This document shows, one piece after another, positions 27,001 to 36,027 of a stretch of DNA of 64,000 nucleotides. This stretch comes from Lachnospiraceae bacterium UBA4338. GTDB taxonomy: Bacteria; Bacillota; Clostridia; Lachnospirales; Lachnospiraceae. The notes under the pieces are model-generated. The model was not told the origin of the DNA, did not search any database, and saw only the letters and a list, made by a program, of their open reading frames with translations. The stretch spans positions 173,847 through 237,846 of the forward strand of contig DGTK01000017.1 in assembly GCA_002393735.1 (NCBI GenBank), given 5' to 3'. The translations under genes were made by a program, and so were the position numbers. Position 1 is the first letter of the stretch. Every line of letters starts with the position of its first letter.

Positions 27001-28080
27001 TTATCCAATATATCCTTTTGCTTTAAGTAATTCAGCACAAAGAATAGCACCACCAGCAGCGCCTCTGATTGTATTATGAGAAAGACCAACGAACTTCCAG
27101 TCATAGATTGAATCTTCTCTTAAACGTCCAACGCTGATACCCATACCGTTCTCATAATCAACATCAAGTGCAACCTGAGGTCTGTTATCTTCTTCAAGAT
27201 ACTGAATGAACTGCTTTGGAGCTGAAGGAAGTCCTAAAGCCTGTGGTTCACCACTAAAGTTCTTTAGTGCTTCAAGTAACTGCTCCTTGGTTGGTTTCTT
27301 CTTAAATTTAACAAATACAGAAGCTGTATGACCATTAAGAACAGGAACTCTTATACACTGGCTTGTGATGGCGATTTTGTCATATAACTTAATCTCTCCA
27401 TCAACCATTTCGCCCCAGATTCTAAGTGGTTCTTTCTCACTCTTTTCTTCTTCACCGCCAATGTAAGGAATGATATTACCTTCCATTTCAGGCCAGTCCT
27501 TGAAAGTCTTGCCTGCACCGGAAATAGCCTGATATGTTGAAACAACAACTTCATATGGCTCAAATTCCATCCATGCTGTAAGAACAGGAGCATAGCTCTG
27601 AATTGAGCAGTTAGGCTTAACAGCAATAAAACCTTTTGTTGTGCCAAGTCTCTTCTTCTGATATTCAATTAATTCAATATGCTTTGAGTTGATTTCAGGT
27701 ACAACCATAGGCACATCCTTAGTCCATCTGTGAGCAGAGTTATTACTTACTACAGGAACTTCTGCCTTGGCATATTTCTCCTCAATTGCTCTGATTTCAT
27801 CTTTAGTCATATCAACAGCACTAAATACAAAATCAACATTCTTTGCAACATTCTCAACATCATTTACATCATAAACAATTAAATCCTTAACTGCTTCTGG
27901 CATTGGAGTGGTCATTTTCCATCTTTCTCCAACAGCCTCCTTATATGTTTTGCCGGCTGATCTTGGGCTTGCTGCAACCAAAACTACTTCAAACCAAGGG
28001 TGGTTCTCCAAAAGAGATATAAATCTCTGTCCAACCATACCCGTACCACCTAAGATACCAACTTTTAATTTCTCACTCAT
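27001..28080 (-). CDS. asd: aspartate-semialdehyde dehydrogenase
   Basis: NADP-dependent reduction of aspartyl phosphate to the semialdehyde, the branch point to lysine/diaminopimelate, threonine and methionine. 359 aa of the archaeal/fungal subfamily. The nucleotide-binding GGTGMVG (11-17), the active cysteine C158 in KPNCSIQ, and VLNGHTASVFV with the catalytic His are intact. It overlaps argH by 4 bp, so it is translationally coupled. A tRNA-Thr gene precedes the unit. Confidence 0.95.
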   Translation of the reverse strand: MSEKLKVGILGGTGMVGQRFISLLENHPWFEVVLVAASPRSAGKTYKEAVGERWKMTTPMPEAVKDLIVYDVNDVENVAKNVDFVFSAVDMTKDEIRAIEEKYAKAEVPVVSNNSAHRWTKDVPMVVPEINSKHIELIEYQKKRLGTTKGFIAVKPNCSIQSYAPVLTAWMEFEPYEVVVSTYQAISGAGKTFKDWPEMEGNIIPYIGGEEEKSEKEPLRIWGEMVDGEIKLYDKIAITSQCIRVPVLNGHTASVFVKFKKKPTKEQLLEALKNFSGEPQALGLPSAPKQFIQYLEEDNRPQVALDVDYENGMGISVGRLREDSIYDWKFVGLSHNTIRGAAGGAILCAELLKAKGYIG

Positions 28081-29453
28081 AAGTCCTCCTTCAGAGCATA
28101 AGTCTTTAGAACTTCTTCCATGGCTTCTATGCCAGGTGCTCCTATTGTTAATCTTTTATTGACACACTCCTTTAAGGAAATGGCATCATATACGTCCGTT
28201 TCGAAACATTCAGATATATTCTTTAATTCATCTAATGACAAATCTTCAATTGAACACTTCTTTTCTTCACAAAGAAGAACCAGTTTACCAATTATTCCAT
28301 GTGCATCACGGAATGGAACTCCCTTGTTAACCAGGTAGTCAGCAGCATCTGTGGCATTGGTAAAGCCCATCATTGCACTGGCCGCCATTCTTTCTTTATT
28401 GAAAGTAATTGTAGGAAGCATAAGAGAATAAATATGTACTGAAGATAATACAGTATCCATAGCATCAAAACTGATTTCCTTATCTTCCTGCATATCCTTG
28501 TTATAAGCTAAAGGTAAAGCCTTCATTGTGGTAAGCATACTCATTAATGAGCCATATACTCTTCCGCTTTTCCCTCTTACAAGTTCTGCAATATCAGGAT
28601 TCTTCTTCTGTGGCATTATGCTGCTTCCTGTTGAAAAAGAATCATCCATTTCAATGAAACGATATTCATTGGTATTAAATATAATCATCTCTTCAGAGAG
28701 TCTGCTTAAATGCATCATTATAAGGGATAATGCATTAAGAAGTTCAATAAGATAATCTCTGTCTGAGACTGAATCCATACTGTTAAGCGTTGGCCCGTTA
28801 AACCCAAGAGCATTTGCTACGAATTCTCTGTCCAGATTATATGTAGTACCACATAAAGCACCGGAACCAAGGGGACAGTAATTCATTCTTTCTCTGATGG
28901 ATTTAAGCCTGTCCTTGTCTCTTGAGAACATTTCAAAATAAGCCCCCATATAATGAGCCAGTGTCGTTGGCTGAGCTTTCTGAAGATGTGTAAAAGCCGG
29001 CATATATGTATGAAGATTATCTTTCATAATGTCATATATTGCTTTCAAAAGATTATGCACCTCCAGGATAAGCTTGTCAATATAATCTCTTGTATATAAT
29101 CTCATATCAAGAGCAACCTGATCATTACGGCTTCTTCCTGTATGAAGTTTCTTTCCGGCATCACCAATCCTGTTTATAAGCGTAGCTTCAACAAATGAAT
29201 GAATATCTTCCTGAGTATCATCAAAAACTAAAGTGCCGTTCTCAAGTTCTTCAAGAATTTTTTTAAGTTCAGTGACAATTTTGTCGCTTTCTTCGCTTGA
29301 GATAATACCCTGTTTTCCAAGCATTGTTGCATGAGCAATACTGCCGGTAATGTCACATTTATATAATCTTTTATCAAATCCAAGGGACTGATTAAAATTA
29401 TAAACTTCTTCATCACAAGGTTTTGCGAATCTTCCGCCCCACAACTGCGCCAT
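28077..29453 (-). CDS. argH: argininosuccinate lyase
   Basis: Last step of arginine synthesis, releasing fumarate. 458 aa, normal length. Fumarase-superfamily motifs are complete: TGRSRNDQVALD, THLQKAQPTT (154-163) and the signature GSSIMPQKKNPD (276-287) with the catalytic serine loop. AAGGAG lies seven bases upstream of the ATG. The gene lies 25 bp after tRNA-Thr with no terminator between, so both may share a transcript. No other arg genes are in the window. Confidence 0.96.
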   Translation of the reverse strand: MAQLWGGRFAKPCDEEVYNFNQSLGFDKRLYKCDITGSIAHATMLGKQGIISSEESDKIVTELKKILEELENGTLVFDDTQEDIHSFVEATLINRIGDAGKKLHTGRSRNDQVALDMRLYTRDYIDKLILEVHNLLKAIYDIMKDNLHTYMPAFTHLQKAQPTTLAHYMGAYFEMFSRDKDRLKSIRERMNYCPLGSGALCGTTYNLDREFVANALGFNGPTLNSMDSVSDRDYLIELLNALSLIMMHLSRLSEEMIIFNTNEYRFIEMDDSFSTGSSIMPQKKNPDIAELVRGKSGRVYGSLMSMLTTMKALPLAYNKDMQEDKEISFDAMDTVLSSVHIYSLMLPTITFNKERMAASAMMGFTNATDAADYLVNKGVPFRDAHGIIGKLVLLCEEKKCSIEDLSLDELKNISECFETDVYDAISLKECVNKRLTIGAPGIEAMEEVLKTYALKEDL

Positions 29454-29478
29454 AGCATTTCTCCTTATTTAAATCTAA

Positions 29479-29551
29479 AGCCGAAAATCGGATTCGAACC
29501 GACGACCCCTTCATTACGAGTGAAGTGCTCTACCGACTGAGCTATTTCGGC
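29479..29551 (-). tRNA. tRNA-Thr (anticodon CGU)
   Basis: A 73-base cloverleaf: acceptor GCCGAAA / TTTCGGC, D-arm GCTC...GAGC, anticodon stem CTTCA / TGAAG with loop CTCGTAA giving anticodon CGT (reads ACG), and a T-arm with TTCGAAT. The discriminator is U and no CCA is encoded. It lies 25 bp upstream of argH in the same direction. Confidence 0.96.
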
Positions 29552-29555
29552 ATAT

Positions 29556-29613
29556 CCTGTTTGCAATAAACAACCTATTTATTGTACCATAAATATTCAT
29601 TATTGCAAGCAGG
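29556..29613 (-). promoter_or_regulatory. tRNA-Thr/argH promoter within a 14-bp inverted repeat
   Basis: Minus-strand -35 TTGCAA (29608-29603), a 16-base spacer and an extended -10 TGGTACAAT (TACAAT at 29586-29581). CCTGTTTGCAATAA (29556-29569) and TTATTGCAAGCAGG (29600-29613) match at 13 of 14 positions as an inverted repeat with a 30-base spacer. One arm covers the -35 and the other lies in the tRNA leader. Confidence 0.55.
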
Positions 29614-29621
29614 AATAAGGT

Positions 29622-31946
29622 TTATAAGCCTTTTAATAATTTCTTTAATTCATTTATCTTCTTATTTGCTTCCTCTGTAGCCTTGCCAATAATCTCATCT
29701 CTTTCTTTGATGATTTCCTTTATTTTGGCATCTACGTATTTTTCCATCTCTTTACGCTTCTTAATTCTGATAGCTTCAAGCTCTTTTTCAGTAAATGGTC
29801 TGTAGGATAAAACTATCATTGAAAGTGCCGGGATACGAACAGTGATTGAATAATCTCTTCTGTCGTATTCTTCTTCATTTGATGAAATAAATCCCTTATT
29901 TACATAGCCTGTACCGCCATATTCTTTTGAATCTGTATTAAGGATTTCTTTATATTTACCATATCCGGATACGCCAAGCGTATACTTATCCATAAAGCAT
30001 CCTGAGAAATTACAGATACAGGTAATTATTTCTTCTCCAACTTTTCTTTCAAAGATGAAAATATTATTCTTTGCATCATAATTATTTATAAATGCAAAAG
30101 ATTCAGCATTAACATCATTTGAATTAAGAAGACTGTTTGTCATATATAACTTATTGGCATCTTCTGTTAATTTATTAAATGCTTTTCTGTCTTCGTCATC
30201 ACAGGTAAGATATAATGCTTCTCCGTTAAGATAAGGTTTCTTCTCCATTGTATCAATACCCATAAAGGTTAATTTCTTACCAGGAAGCAGCATTCTTAAT
30301 GCATATGTTAATCTTGCATTCTTAATCTTATCCTCATCTGTACCAGGCATACGATTAAAGAATGATACATTATCCTTTCTTGTATCTTCAGAAGATAATG
30401 GAAGAATAAATCTCTCATTAAACATATACTGCATTGAATTAATCAGATCTTCATAAGATTCCGATCTGAAATACGGATCAGCCTGAGTATAATTAATAAC
30501 CTCATTCTTAAAGCCTGTATTAAGAACATAATCGAACTTAAGACCTTCACCTGTCTTCTTTGTAATATCAGGATATACAGCATCAAGTGATGCTATTTTT
30601 ATGAGTCCCGGATATTTACGAATAAGATATGTATTTAATTCCCTAATAAAGTTAATGGCATCATCGCCCATATTTCCGCCGTGGATATTAGGTAAATAAT
30701 CGCCACTGTTCTTACCATAATCAAGGTAGATTAATAAAGCAAGGAATGGAAAATCAACGCCGTCAAGATTATATTCAGTAATCACGAAATTGCATAATGA
30801 ATAAATATATGTACTTACAATCTTCCTGGAATAATCAAATAAATATACATTATTCTTTGGATAATATGATCTTCTTAAATCATCATGTTCAAAAATATTG
30901 CTGCCGTCAAAAGTACGAAGTCCGTAAGCAGCAGGTGAGAATGTTGCAATATCAATATCCATGAATACCTTAATTCCGGCCTTATGAAGAGCATCAATTA
31001 ACAGTTTAACTTCGGTTTCGGAGACTTTGTCAGAAATTGCAAACTGTCCACATACATGATATCTGTCTCTGTTCTCATTATCTGACGGAGAAAGAGGCAT
31101 AATCTTAACCGCATTATAAGAAAGTTTGTTAAGATATGCAACGAAGTTCTCTATGTTATCTTCGGATAATTCGGATTTAAACAATTCAACCAGGTCACAT
31201 TCATAAATATTAAGAGGCAGCGTATCAAGGTCAGCCTTTGAATCCCTTAAATTTTTAGCCTTAAAAGCATAACTGTTTTCATATGTATAGGAATATGTTC
31301 CGTCTCCGTAAAGTGCAAAAGGATCGCATTTTACAACGGTTGCAGTACCTTTGCTCTTAAGTTCATACTGATATTTTGCACCTGCTTCAAGTCCCGGAAT
31401 AAAAAGACCAAAGAAGCCATTACCCAGATTCTCCATAATATGAGTTCTGTTATCATAATTATTCCAGTCCCCAAGAATACTGATTCTGTATGCATTTGGA
31501 GCATATACCACAAATCTGTAACCCTTTACTGAATTAATTGTAGTCTTTCTTGCACCAAGATACTTATATGCATCCTTGCACTTACCATTTTTGATATCCT
31601 TATAAATCTTCTCATCAATATTGATATCAAAATTATATGGGTCATATAATTCCTTAACTGTTTTATCTTTATAATAGATATTGAAATAGTAATTGTTAAA
31701 TGTATTCTTGGTAAGAAACAGTGCATAGAAACCGTTTTCATCAACAATTTCCATCTCTTTAACAGTTTTCTTGCCTGAATTTAATAATACAACATCAACT
31801 TTCTCTGCTTCCGGAAAAAAGGCCTGAAGAAGTTTCTCTTTCTTAACCTCTTTTACACCCAGTATCTGCTTTGGATGATCATTATCAGCATAAATAATAG
31901 ATTCAATTTCTTCCCAATTCATTAAACCATACTGTTTTTTGTTCAT
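29622..31946 (-). CDS. GlgB-like GH13 pseudoenzyme (branching-enzyme homologue)
   Basis: 774-aa protein aligning along its length with bacterial glycogen branching enzyme. Shared features are N-terminal HPKQILG, the CBM48 region YRFVVYAPNAYRISILGDWNNYDNR (143-167), and the barrel with YGLRTFDGSNIFEHDD, IYLDYGKNSGDYLPN and LPGKKLTFMG. All catalytic positions differ. GLRVDAV is GVDFPFL, so the nucleophile Asp is P400. AEEST is ASLDA (452-456), so the acid/base Glu is lost. LSHDE is LSSED, so His and Asp become S519 and E520. A charged coiled-coil tail (about 715-774) is added. The frame is undamaged, so this is a conserved-looking pseudoenzyme, not a decaying gene. It is last in a unit with DUF1015 and two membrane proteins. 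Confidence 0.85.
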   Translation of the reverse strand: MNKKQYGLMNWEEIESIIYADNDHPKQILGVKEVKKEKLLQAFFPEAEKVDVVLLNSGKKTVKEMEIVDENGFYALFLTKNTFNNYYFNIYYKDKTVKELYDPYNFDINIDEKIYKDIKNGKCKDAYKYLGARKTTINSVKGYRFVVYAPNAYRISILGDWNNYDNRTHIMENLGNGFFGLFIPGLEAGAKYQYELKSKGTATVVKCDPFALYGDGTYSYTYENSYAFKAKNLRDSKADLDTLPLNIYECDLVELFKSELSEDNIENFVAYLNKLSYNAVKIMPLSPSDNENRDRYHVCGQFAISDKVSETEVKLLIDALHKAGIKVFMDIDIATFSPAAYGLRTFDGSNIFEHDDLRRSYYPKNNVYLFDYSRKIVSTYIYSLCNFVITEYNLDGVDFPFLALLIYLDYGKNSGDYLPNIHGGNMGDDAINFIRELNTYLIRKYPGLIKIASLDAVYPDITKKTGEGLKFDYVLNTGFKNEVINYTQADPYFRSESYEDLINSMQYMFNERFILPLSSEDTRKDNVSFFNRMPGTDEDKIKNARLTYALRMLLPGKKLTFMGIDTMEKKPYLNGEALYLTCDDEDRKAFNKLTEDANKLYMTNSLLNSNDVNAESFAFINNYDAKNNIFIFERKVGEEIITCICNFSGCFMDKYTLGVSGYGKYKEILNTDSKEYGGTGYVNKGFISSNEEEYDRRDYSITVRIPALSMIVLSYRPFTEKELEAIRIKKRKEMEKYVDAKIKEIIKERDEIIGKATEEANKKINELKKLLKGL

Positions 31947-31973
31947 AGGTTTTGCCCCTTTCTTTGTTTACCC

Positions 31974-33212
31974 CTATTTAATCTTATGTATGAAAAGTCC
32001 GCTTCTTAACTTAGGCTCAAACCATGTGGACTTCGGAGGCATAAGAAGTTTGGCATCTGCTACATGGAACAATTCATTAATTGAAGTTGGATACATTGCA
32101 AATGCAACCTTGCAGTCTGAGTGGACTCTTCTTTCAAGTTCCTTTAAGCCCCTGATACCGCCGACAAAATCAATTCTCTTGTCAGTTTTTGGATCATTGA
32201 TTCCAAGTACAGGCCCTAAAATATTATCCTGCAAAATTGACACATCGAGTCCCTTAATTGGATCATCAGATGTGAATTCTTTTTTGCATTCAAGCAAATA
32301 CCATTTATCATTAATAAACATTGATACCTGACCTTTTGCCTGTGGCTTAATCTGGGCATCAGATGTATTAACTACATCAAAAACTTCTTTGACTTTTTCA
32401 ACAAAAGCATCCTCAGATAATCCGTTCAAATCCTTAACAACCCTGTTATAATCCATAATCATAAGCTGATTATCAGGGAATAAAACTGATAAGAAGAAGT
32501 TGAATTCTTCTGTTCCGTCATATCCGGGATTCTCTTCTCTAAGTCTCATTCCAACCTTATTTGCTGAAGCACATCTGTGATGTCCGTCTGCAATATAGAT
32601 TGAATCTATCTTAGCGAAAGTATTCTCAATTACTTCAATATCTTTTTCATCATCAATTATCCAAACTTTGTGAGCTATTCCATCATCAGCAACAAAGTCA
32701 TAAACGGCCTTTTTAGCCTTATTCTTCGCAATTATCTCATCAACTGTCTCATTATCTCTGTAAGCTAAGAATATAGGTCCTGTCTGAGCCCCGCAGGTAT
32801 AAACATGATTAATTCTGTCTACTTCCTTGTCTGCTCTTGTATTCTCATGCTTCTTAATAATATTATTGGCATAATCATCGATTGATGCACAGGCTACAAG
32901 ACCGGTCTGTGAACGGCCATCCATAATAAGTTCGTAAATATAATAGCAGGCCTTGGAATCGCTGATGAAATCCCCACATTCAATTCTTCTGTTAAGCTCA
33001 TCTCTTGCCTTTAAATATACTCTTTCATCATATGTATCCACATCATCCGGAAAGAATGTTTCAGCCCTGTCGATTGCAAGGAAAGAATCAGGATTAGCCT
33101 TAACAACTTCCTTGGCTTCCTCTCTGTTATATACATCATATGGAAGGGCTGCAATTCTGTCTGCCATATCCTCCCTTGGTCTGATTGCCTTAAATGGTTT
33201 AATAACTGCCAT
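31974..33212 (-). CDS. DUF1015 family protein
   Basis: 412-aa member of DUF1015. The N-terminus AVIKPFKAIRPREDMADRIAALPYDVYNREEA and IYIADGHHRCASANKVG (with the HHR motif) are family hallmarks. The family often lies beside serA and serC in Clostridia; here serC-serA sit 3 kb upstream on the same strand, with the two membrane genes and a terminator between. A link to serine metabolism is inferred from that context only. Its start lies 14 bp inside the upstream membrane-protein gene. Confidence 0.85.
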   Translation of the reverse strand: MAVIKPFKAIRPREDMADRIAALPYDVYNREEAKEVVKANPDSFLAIDRAETFFPDDVDTYDERVYLKARDELNRRIECGDFISDSKACYYIYELIMDGRSQTGLVACASIDDYANNIIKKHENTRADKEVDRINHVYTCGAQTGPIFLAYRDNETVDEIIAKNKAKKAVYDFVADDGIAHKVWIIDDEKDIEVIENTFAKIDSIYIADGHHRCASANKVGMRLREENPGYDGTEEFNFFLSVLFPDNQLMIMDYNRVVKDLNGLSEDAFVEKVKEVFDVVNTSDAQIKPQAKGQVSMFINDKWYLLECKKEFTSDDPIKGLDVSILQDNILGPVLGINDPKTDKRIDFVGGIRGLKELERRVHSDCKVAFAMYPTSINELFHVADAKLLMPPKSTWFEPKLRSGLFIHKIK

Positions 33213-34374
33213 ATTTATCCTCCTGGTTTTTTAAGCTGTCCAAATTGGTAGCTTTTAATTTCTCTATAATTAAATCATACTTGTCTTCATAACACCTTGG
33301 AATCGCAAAAGAACAGCTTTTCTTAGGCTTCTTGAACAGATGATTAATATTATTTATATCTCCTGTCATGGTAAATATCTCTAGGTAGTGATTGCTTATT
33401 GTATAATACAGATCCACCTTTGGATATACCACATCCATTACTTTCCTGGTATAAAAACCAATCCTTGAAAGTTTTATCTCATCATCCTTTATTGTACCAA
33501 ATATCTTGGCATATCTTGGTATGTCTGGCATTTTATTTTTATCAATGATAATGGCAAAAGCACAGACAACACCTTCATTTGTATCCATATTGGCACTTTT
33601 AAGTATCTTTTTAGGTATCTTCGCCATAAATGGCTTTGTCTTTTTAAAGGCCGGGAACAAATCTCCATAAAATGGCTTGGCATAAATGTTATAAAAGAAA
33701 TCAAGCGATCTGGAAGATATCTTTAATAACAGTATGCAGATTATTATAAATCCAATATTTACACCAATCGACAGCGTCGGGAAGAAAGTTCTAATCAGAA
33801 AAAGCCCCGCCACCATAAACATTACAAACATCTCATAAAAGAATGATGTAAAAGGTATAAATGATATATGAAGCTGCAAAGCCTGCATGCCCAGCATTGT
33901 TTTGGAAACCAGATTTGATATTCCAATTGCAATGGCTGTGGATACTGCAGCATATAATATAACAAGTATAAATACTACATAAGGAAGTGCCCCACCGGAT
34001 AAACTGCTTAAGGTATCCTCATGCTTTAAACAAATATAATTAAGTATATATAAGTTATTTATTGAACAGTAAGCCAGATATATATAAGTTATTAACCTGC
34101 CAAGCTGAACATACAAAATCATGGCAATTTTACGGCTGTTTGACATACATAGCATAAACTTGCCGATTATATATATACCAATAAAGAGAAAGCTCATAAA
34201 TGGATTAACGTAAAAGGTTTCGATATTAAATGTCAGGCCCAAATAAGCACTGATATAATATGTAAAACCTGAAAGCATCAGTCCTAAAAATGGTTCAACG
34301 GATATACAGATAATCTGAGTATATGAGGAAAAGCATGCTAAGAATAATTCATTTAATATGCCAAGTAACTCCAA
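33199..34374 (-). CDS. uncharacterised polytopic membrane protein, IYAKP paralogue 1
   Basis: 391-aa protein I do not recognise. The first ~220 residues hold about six membrane segments; residues ~235-391 are soluble and basic. Shared with the next gene are an EPF motif in the first segment (27-29), a QLGRL/QLEKY segment, SFIP (171-174), and IYAKP (230-234) just after the last membrane span. It overlaps DUF1015 by 14 bp and follows its paralogue by 5 bp. There is no known transporter signature. Confidence 0.6.
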   Translation of the reverse strand: MELLGILNELFLACFSSYTQIICISVEPFLGLMLSGFTYYISAYLGLTFNIETFYVNPFMSFLFIGIYIIGKFMLCMSNSRKIAMILYVQLGRLITYIYLAYCSINNLYILNYICLKHEDTLSSLSGGALPYVVFILVILYAAVSTAIAIGISNLVSKTMLGMQALQLHISFIPFTSFFYEMFVMFMVAGLFLIRTFFPTLSIGVNIGFIIICILLLKISSRSLDFFYNIYAKPFYGDLFPAFKKTKPFMAKIPKKILKSANMDTNEGVVCAFAIIIDKNKMPDIPRYAKIFGTIKDDEIKLSRIGFYTRKVMDVVYPKVDLYYTISNHYLEIFTMTGDINNINHLFKKPKKSCSFAIPRCYEDKYDLIIEKLKATNLDSLKNQEDKYGSY

Positions 34375-34379
34375 GTTAT

Positions 34380-35870
34380 TTACTCCTCGCCCGTTTCTTT
34401 ATCGCTGTCTGCTTCTATCATATAATCCACAACTTTCTCATCATCCAATTCAAAGAAAGCCTTTATTCCGCTTTTGAAATTATCAAATTTCTCTTTTCTT
34501 ACGGCTGATTTCTCCGACTTTATTCTGTCTTTTTCAGCCTTTCTTTCATCAAGGAATATCTGATAATCAGTAAATCCTGTAAGTTTAATCAATCTTTCCA
34601 GGGCATAATAATATCTGTTACTAAGAACGAAGGAAAATTCCTTCCTTGGATTCTTCTTATCCATATTTCCCGGAACATTCTGATATGAGAATACTTCGAA
34701 GAATCTGTGGCCTTTTCTGATATATATTGGATTATCATCATAATCCTTAAGATTATATGTAATCATCTTTTTGCCCCAGAGTTTCGAAACGAGATATATA
34801 TTATCTTCCATTCCGATAAGGTAAAGTCTTACCAGTTTTTTCTTAGGCATTCCAAATAAGGTTGAATACTTATGAATAAATACCGGCACACTGAGTTCTA
34901 CTTTTTTATCACCAACAAACTGCTTTCTGATTTTGCGAGGAAGTTTAATGGTAAGTTCAACATGAGGATCAAAGCCTCTAAATCTTTCAAAAAGCGGCTT
35001 GGCATATATTTCCTTGAAATAATAGCAGGCAATATAGCATTTTCTAAATAAGAATAATGCAATTATAAATATAATCAGATTAAGGGCATATCCAAGGGGT
35101 GGGAATATTACATTTATAAGTAATATGATAATTACAAGTGCGCTCTTTAAGAACTCACAGATAAAAGCACTGCCCGGAATAAATGAAAATACCATCTGAA
35201 GTACTTCCATACCCTCTATAACTGTCTTAATAACCAGATATACCACAATTGATACAATAGCCATAAATACAGCATAAATAGTCGTAATGGTGGCCATCAG
35301 CGGATTAACTGCAGAAACATCACCGGATGCCGCATTAACCGCGCCATTTAAATTAATATCAGTAAGGCCCCAGATATTCATAATTCCAATAACAATTACG
35401 AAAGCCAGACCTAAATATTTCTCAAGCTGTCCCAGGGTAATAATTCCAAAAACCTCGGTTCCTTCAAAACATTTCATCAATTTACTTGCAATAAAGAAAA
35501 CAAGAATAACCACAAGAACTACCGGATTACCTGCAGGTGTGGACATTATATGAAGAGGATTACCAATCAAATTATTGATATTCTCCATTATTCCAAGAAA
35601 AAGAAGCGCCGTAAAAGGCTCACAGGATATACCAACTATTCCGGCATAAGAACCGGCTATTGTTTTAAAAGAAGCTGACGAAAATAATACAGCCAAAGAA
35701 AGAATAGTATCTCCTACTGCTTCCTCTCCCCCACCCTGCGTTGCTTCAGCAGCCAGTGGAAATCCACCAAGCAAAGGACCTGTGAAAAATCCCAGGAAAA
35801 TAATAAAACCAAGATATAAAAATATTAATGATTTATGCTTATCATATTCAATTTTGACAATATCTTTCAT
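34380..35870 (-). CDS. uncharacterised polytopic membrane protein, IYAKP paralogue 2
   Basis: 496-aa paralogue of the following gene. Hydrophobic segments span about 14-280, with EPF at 84-86, FSFIPGSAF (228-236) and EIYAKPLFERF (287-297). A soluble C-terminal domain follows, with LSVPVFIHKYSTLFGMPKKK and a Lys/Glu-rich coiled region near the end. A Gly/Glu-rich loop (45-52) separates the first two spans. It heads the unit that ends with the GlgB-like pseudoenzyme. I cannot assign a function. Confidence 0.6.
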   Translation of the reverse strand: MKDIVKIEYDKHKSLIFLYLGFIIFLGFFTGPLLGGFPLAAEATQGGGEEAVGDTILSLAVLFSSASFKTIAGSYAGIVGISCEPFTALLFLGIMENINNLIGNPLHIMSTPAGNPVVLVVILVFFIASKLMKCFEGTEVFGIITLGQLEKYLGLAFVIVIGIMNIWGLTDINLNGAVNAASGDVSAVNPLMATITTIYAVFMAIVSIVVYLVIKTVIEGMEVLQMVFSFIPGSAFICEFLKSALVIIILLINVIFPPLGYALNLIIFIIALFLFRKCYIACYYFKEIYAKPLFERFRGFDPHVELTIKLPRKIRKQFVGDKKVELSVPVFIHKYSTLFGMPKKKLVRLYLIGMEDNIYLVSKLWGKKMITYNLKDYDDNPIYIRKGHRFFEVFSYQNVPGNMDKKNPRKEFSFVLSNRYYYALERLIKLTGFTDYQIFLDERKAEKDRIKSEKSAVRKEKFDNFKSGIKAFFELDDEKVVDYMIEADSDKETGEE

Positions 35871-35924
35871 CTTATTACAGATTCTCCCTTAAAACAGCAA
35901 TTTTGCACATAAACATACATAATA

Positions 35925-35953
35925 ATTTTACTTTTTTTTAGCCAATAAATCAA
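35925..35953 (-). promoter_or_regulatory. promoter of the IYAKP-DUF1015-GlgB-like unit
   Basis: Minus-strand -35 TTGATT (35953-35948), a 17-base spacer and -10 TAAAAT (35930-35925), about 55 bp before the first start. It lies immediately after the serA terminator. Confidence 0.6.
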
Positions 35954-35973
35954 GAATAATCCCCTTTTTAAAC

Positions 35974-36008
35974 CATAAAAAAAGCCCAGACTTTAACTGT
36001 CTGGGCTT
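35974..36008 (-). terminator. terminator of serC-serA
   Basis: The 10-bp stem AAGCCCAGAC / GTCTGGGCTT (36008-35999 with 35991-35982) with a 7-base loop is followed by a run of Ts on the minus strand. It lies 20 bp past the serA stop. Confidence 0.93.
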
Positions 36009-36027
36009 AAGTAATTAAAATAACTGA

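Noticed and set aside
29622..31946. GlgB-like gene as an active branching enzyme or a decaying pseudogene
   Set aside because: Active enzyme is excluded by loss of all catalytic residues; decay is not supported because the frame is full length with no stops or frameshifts.
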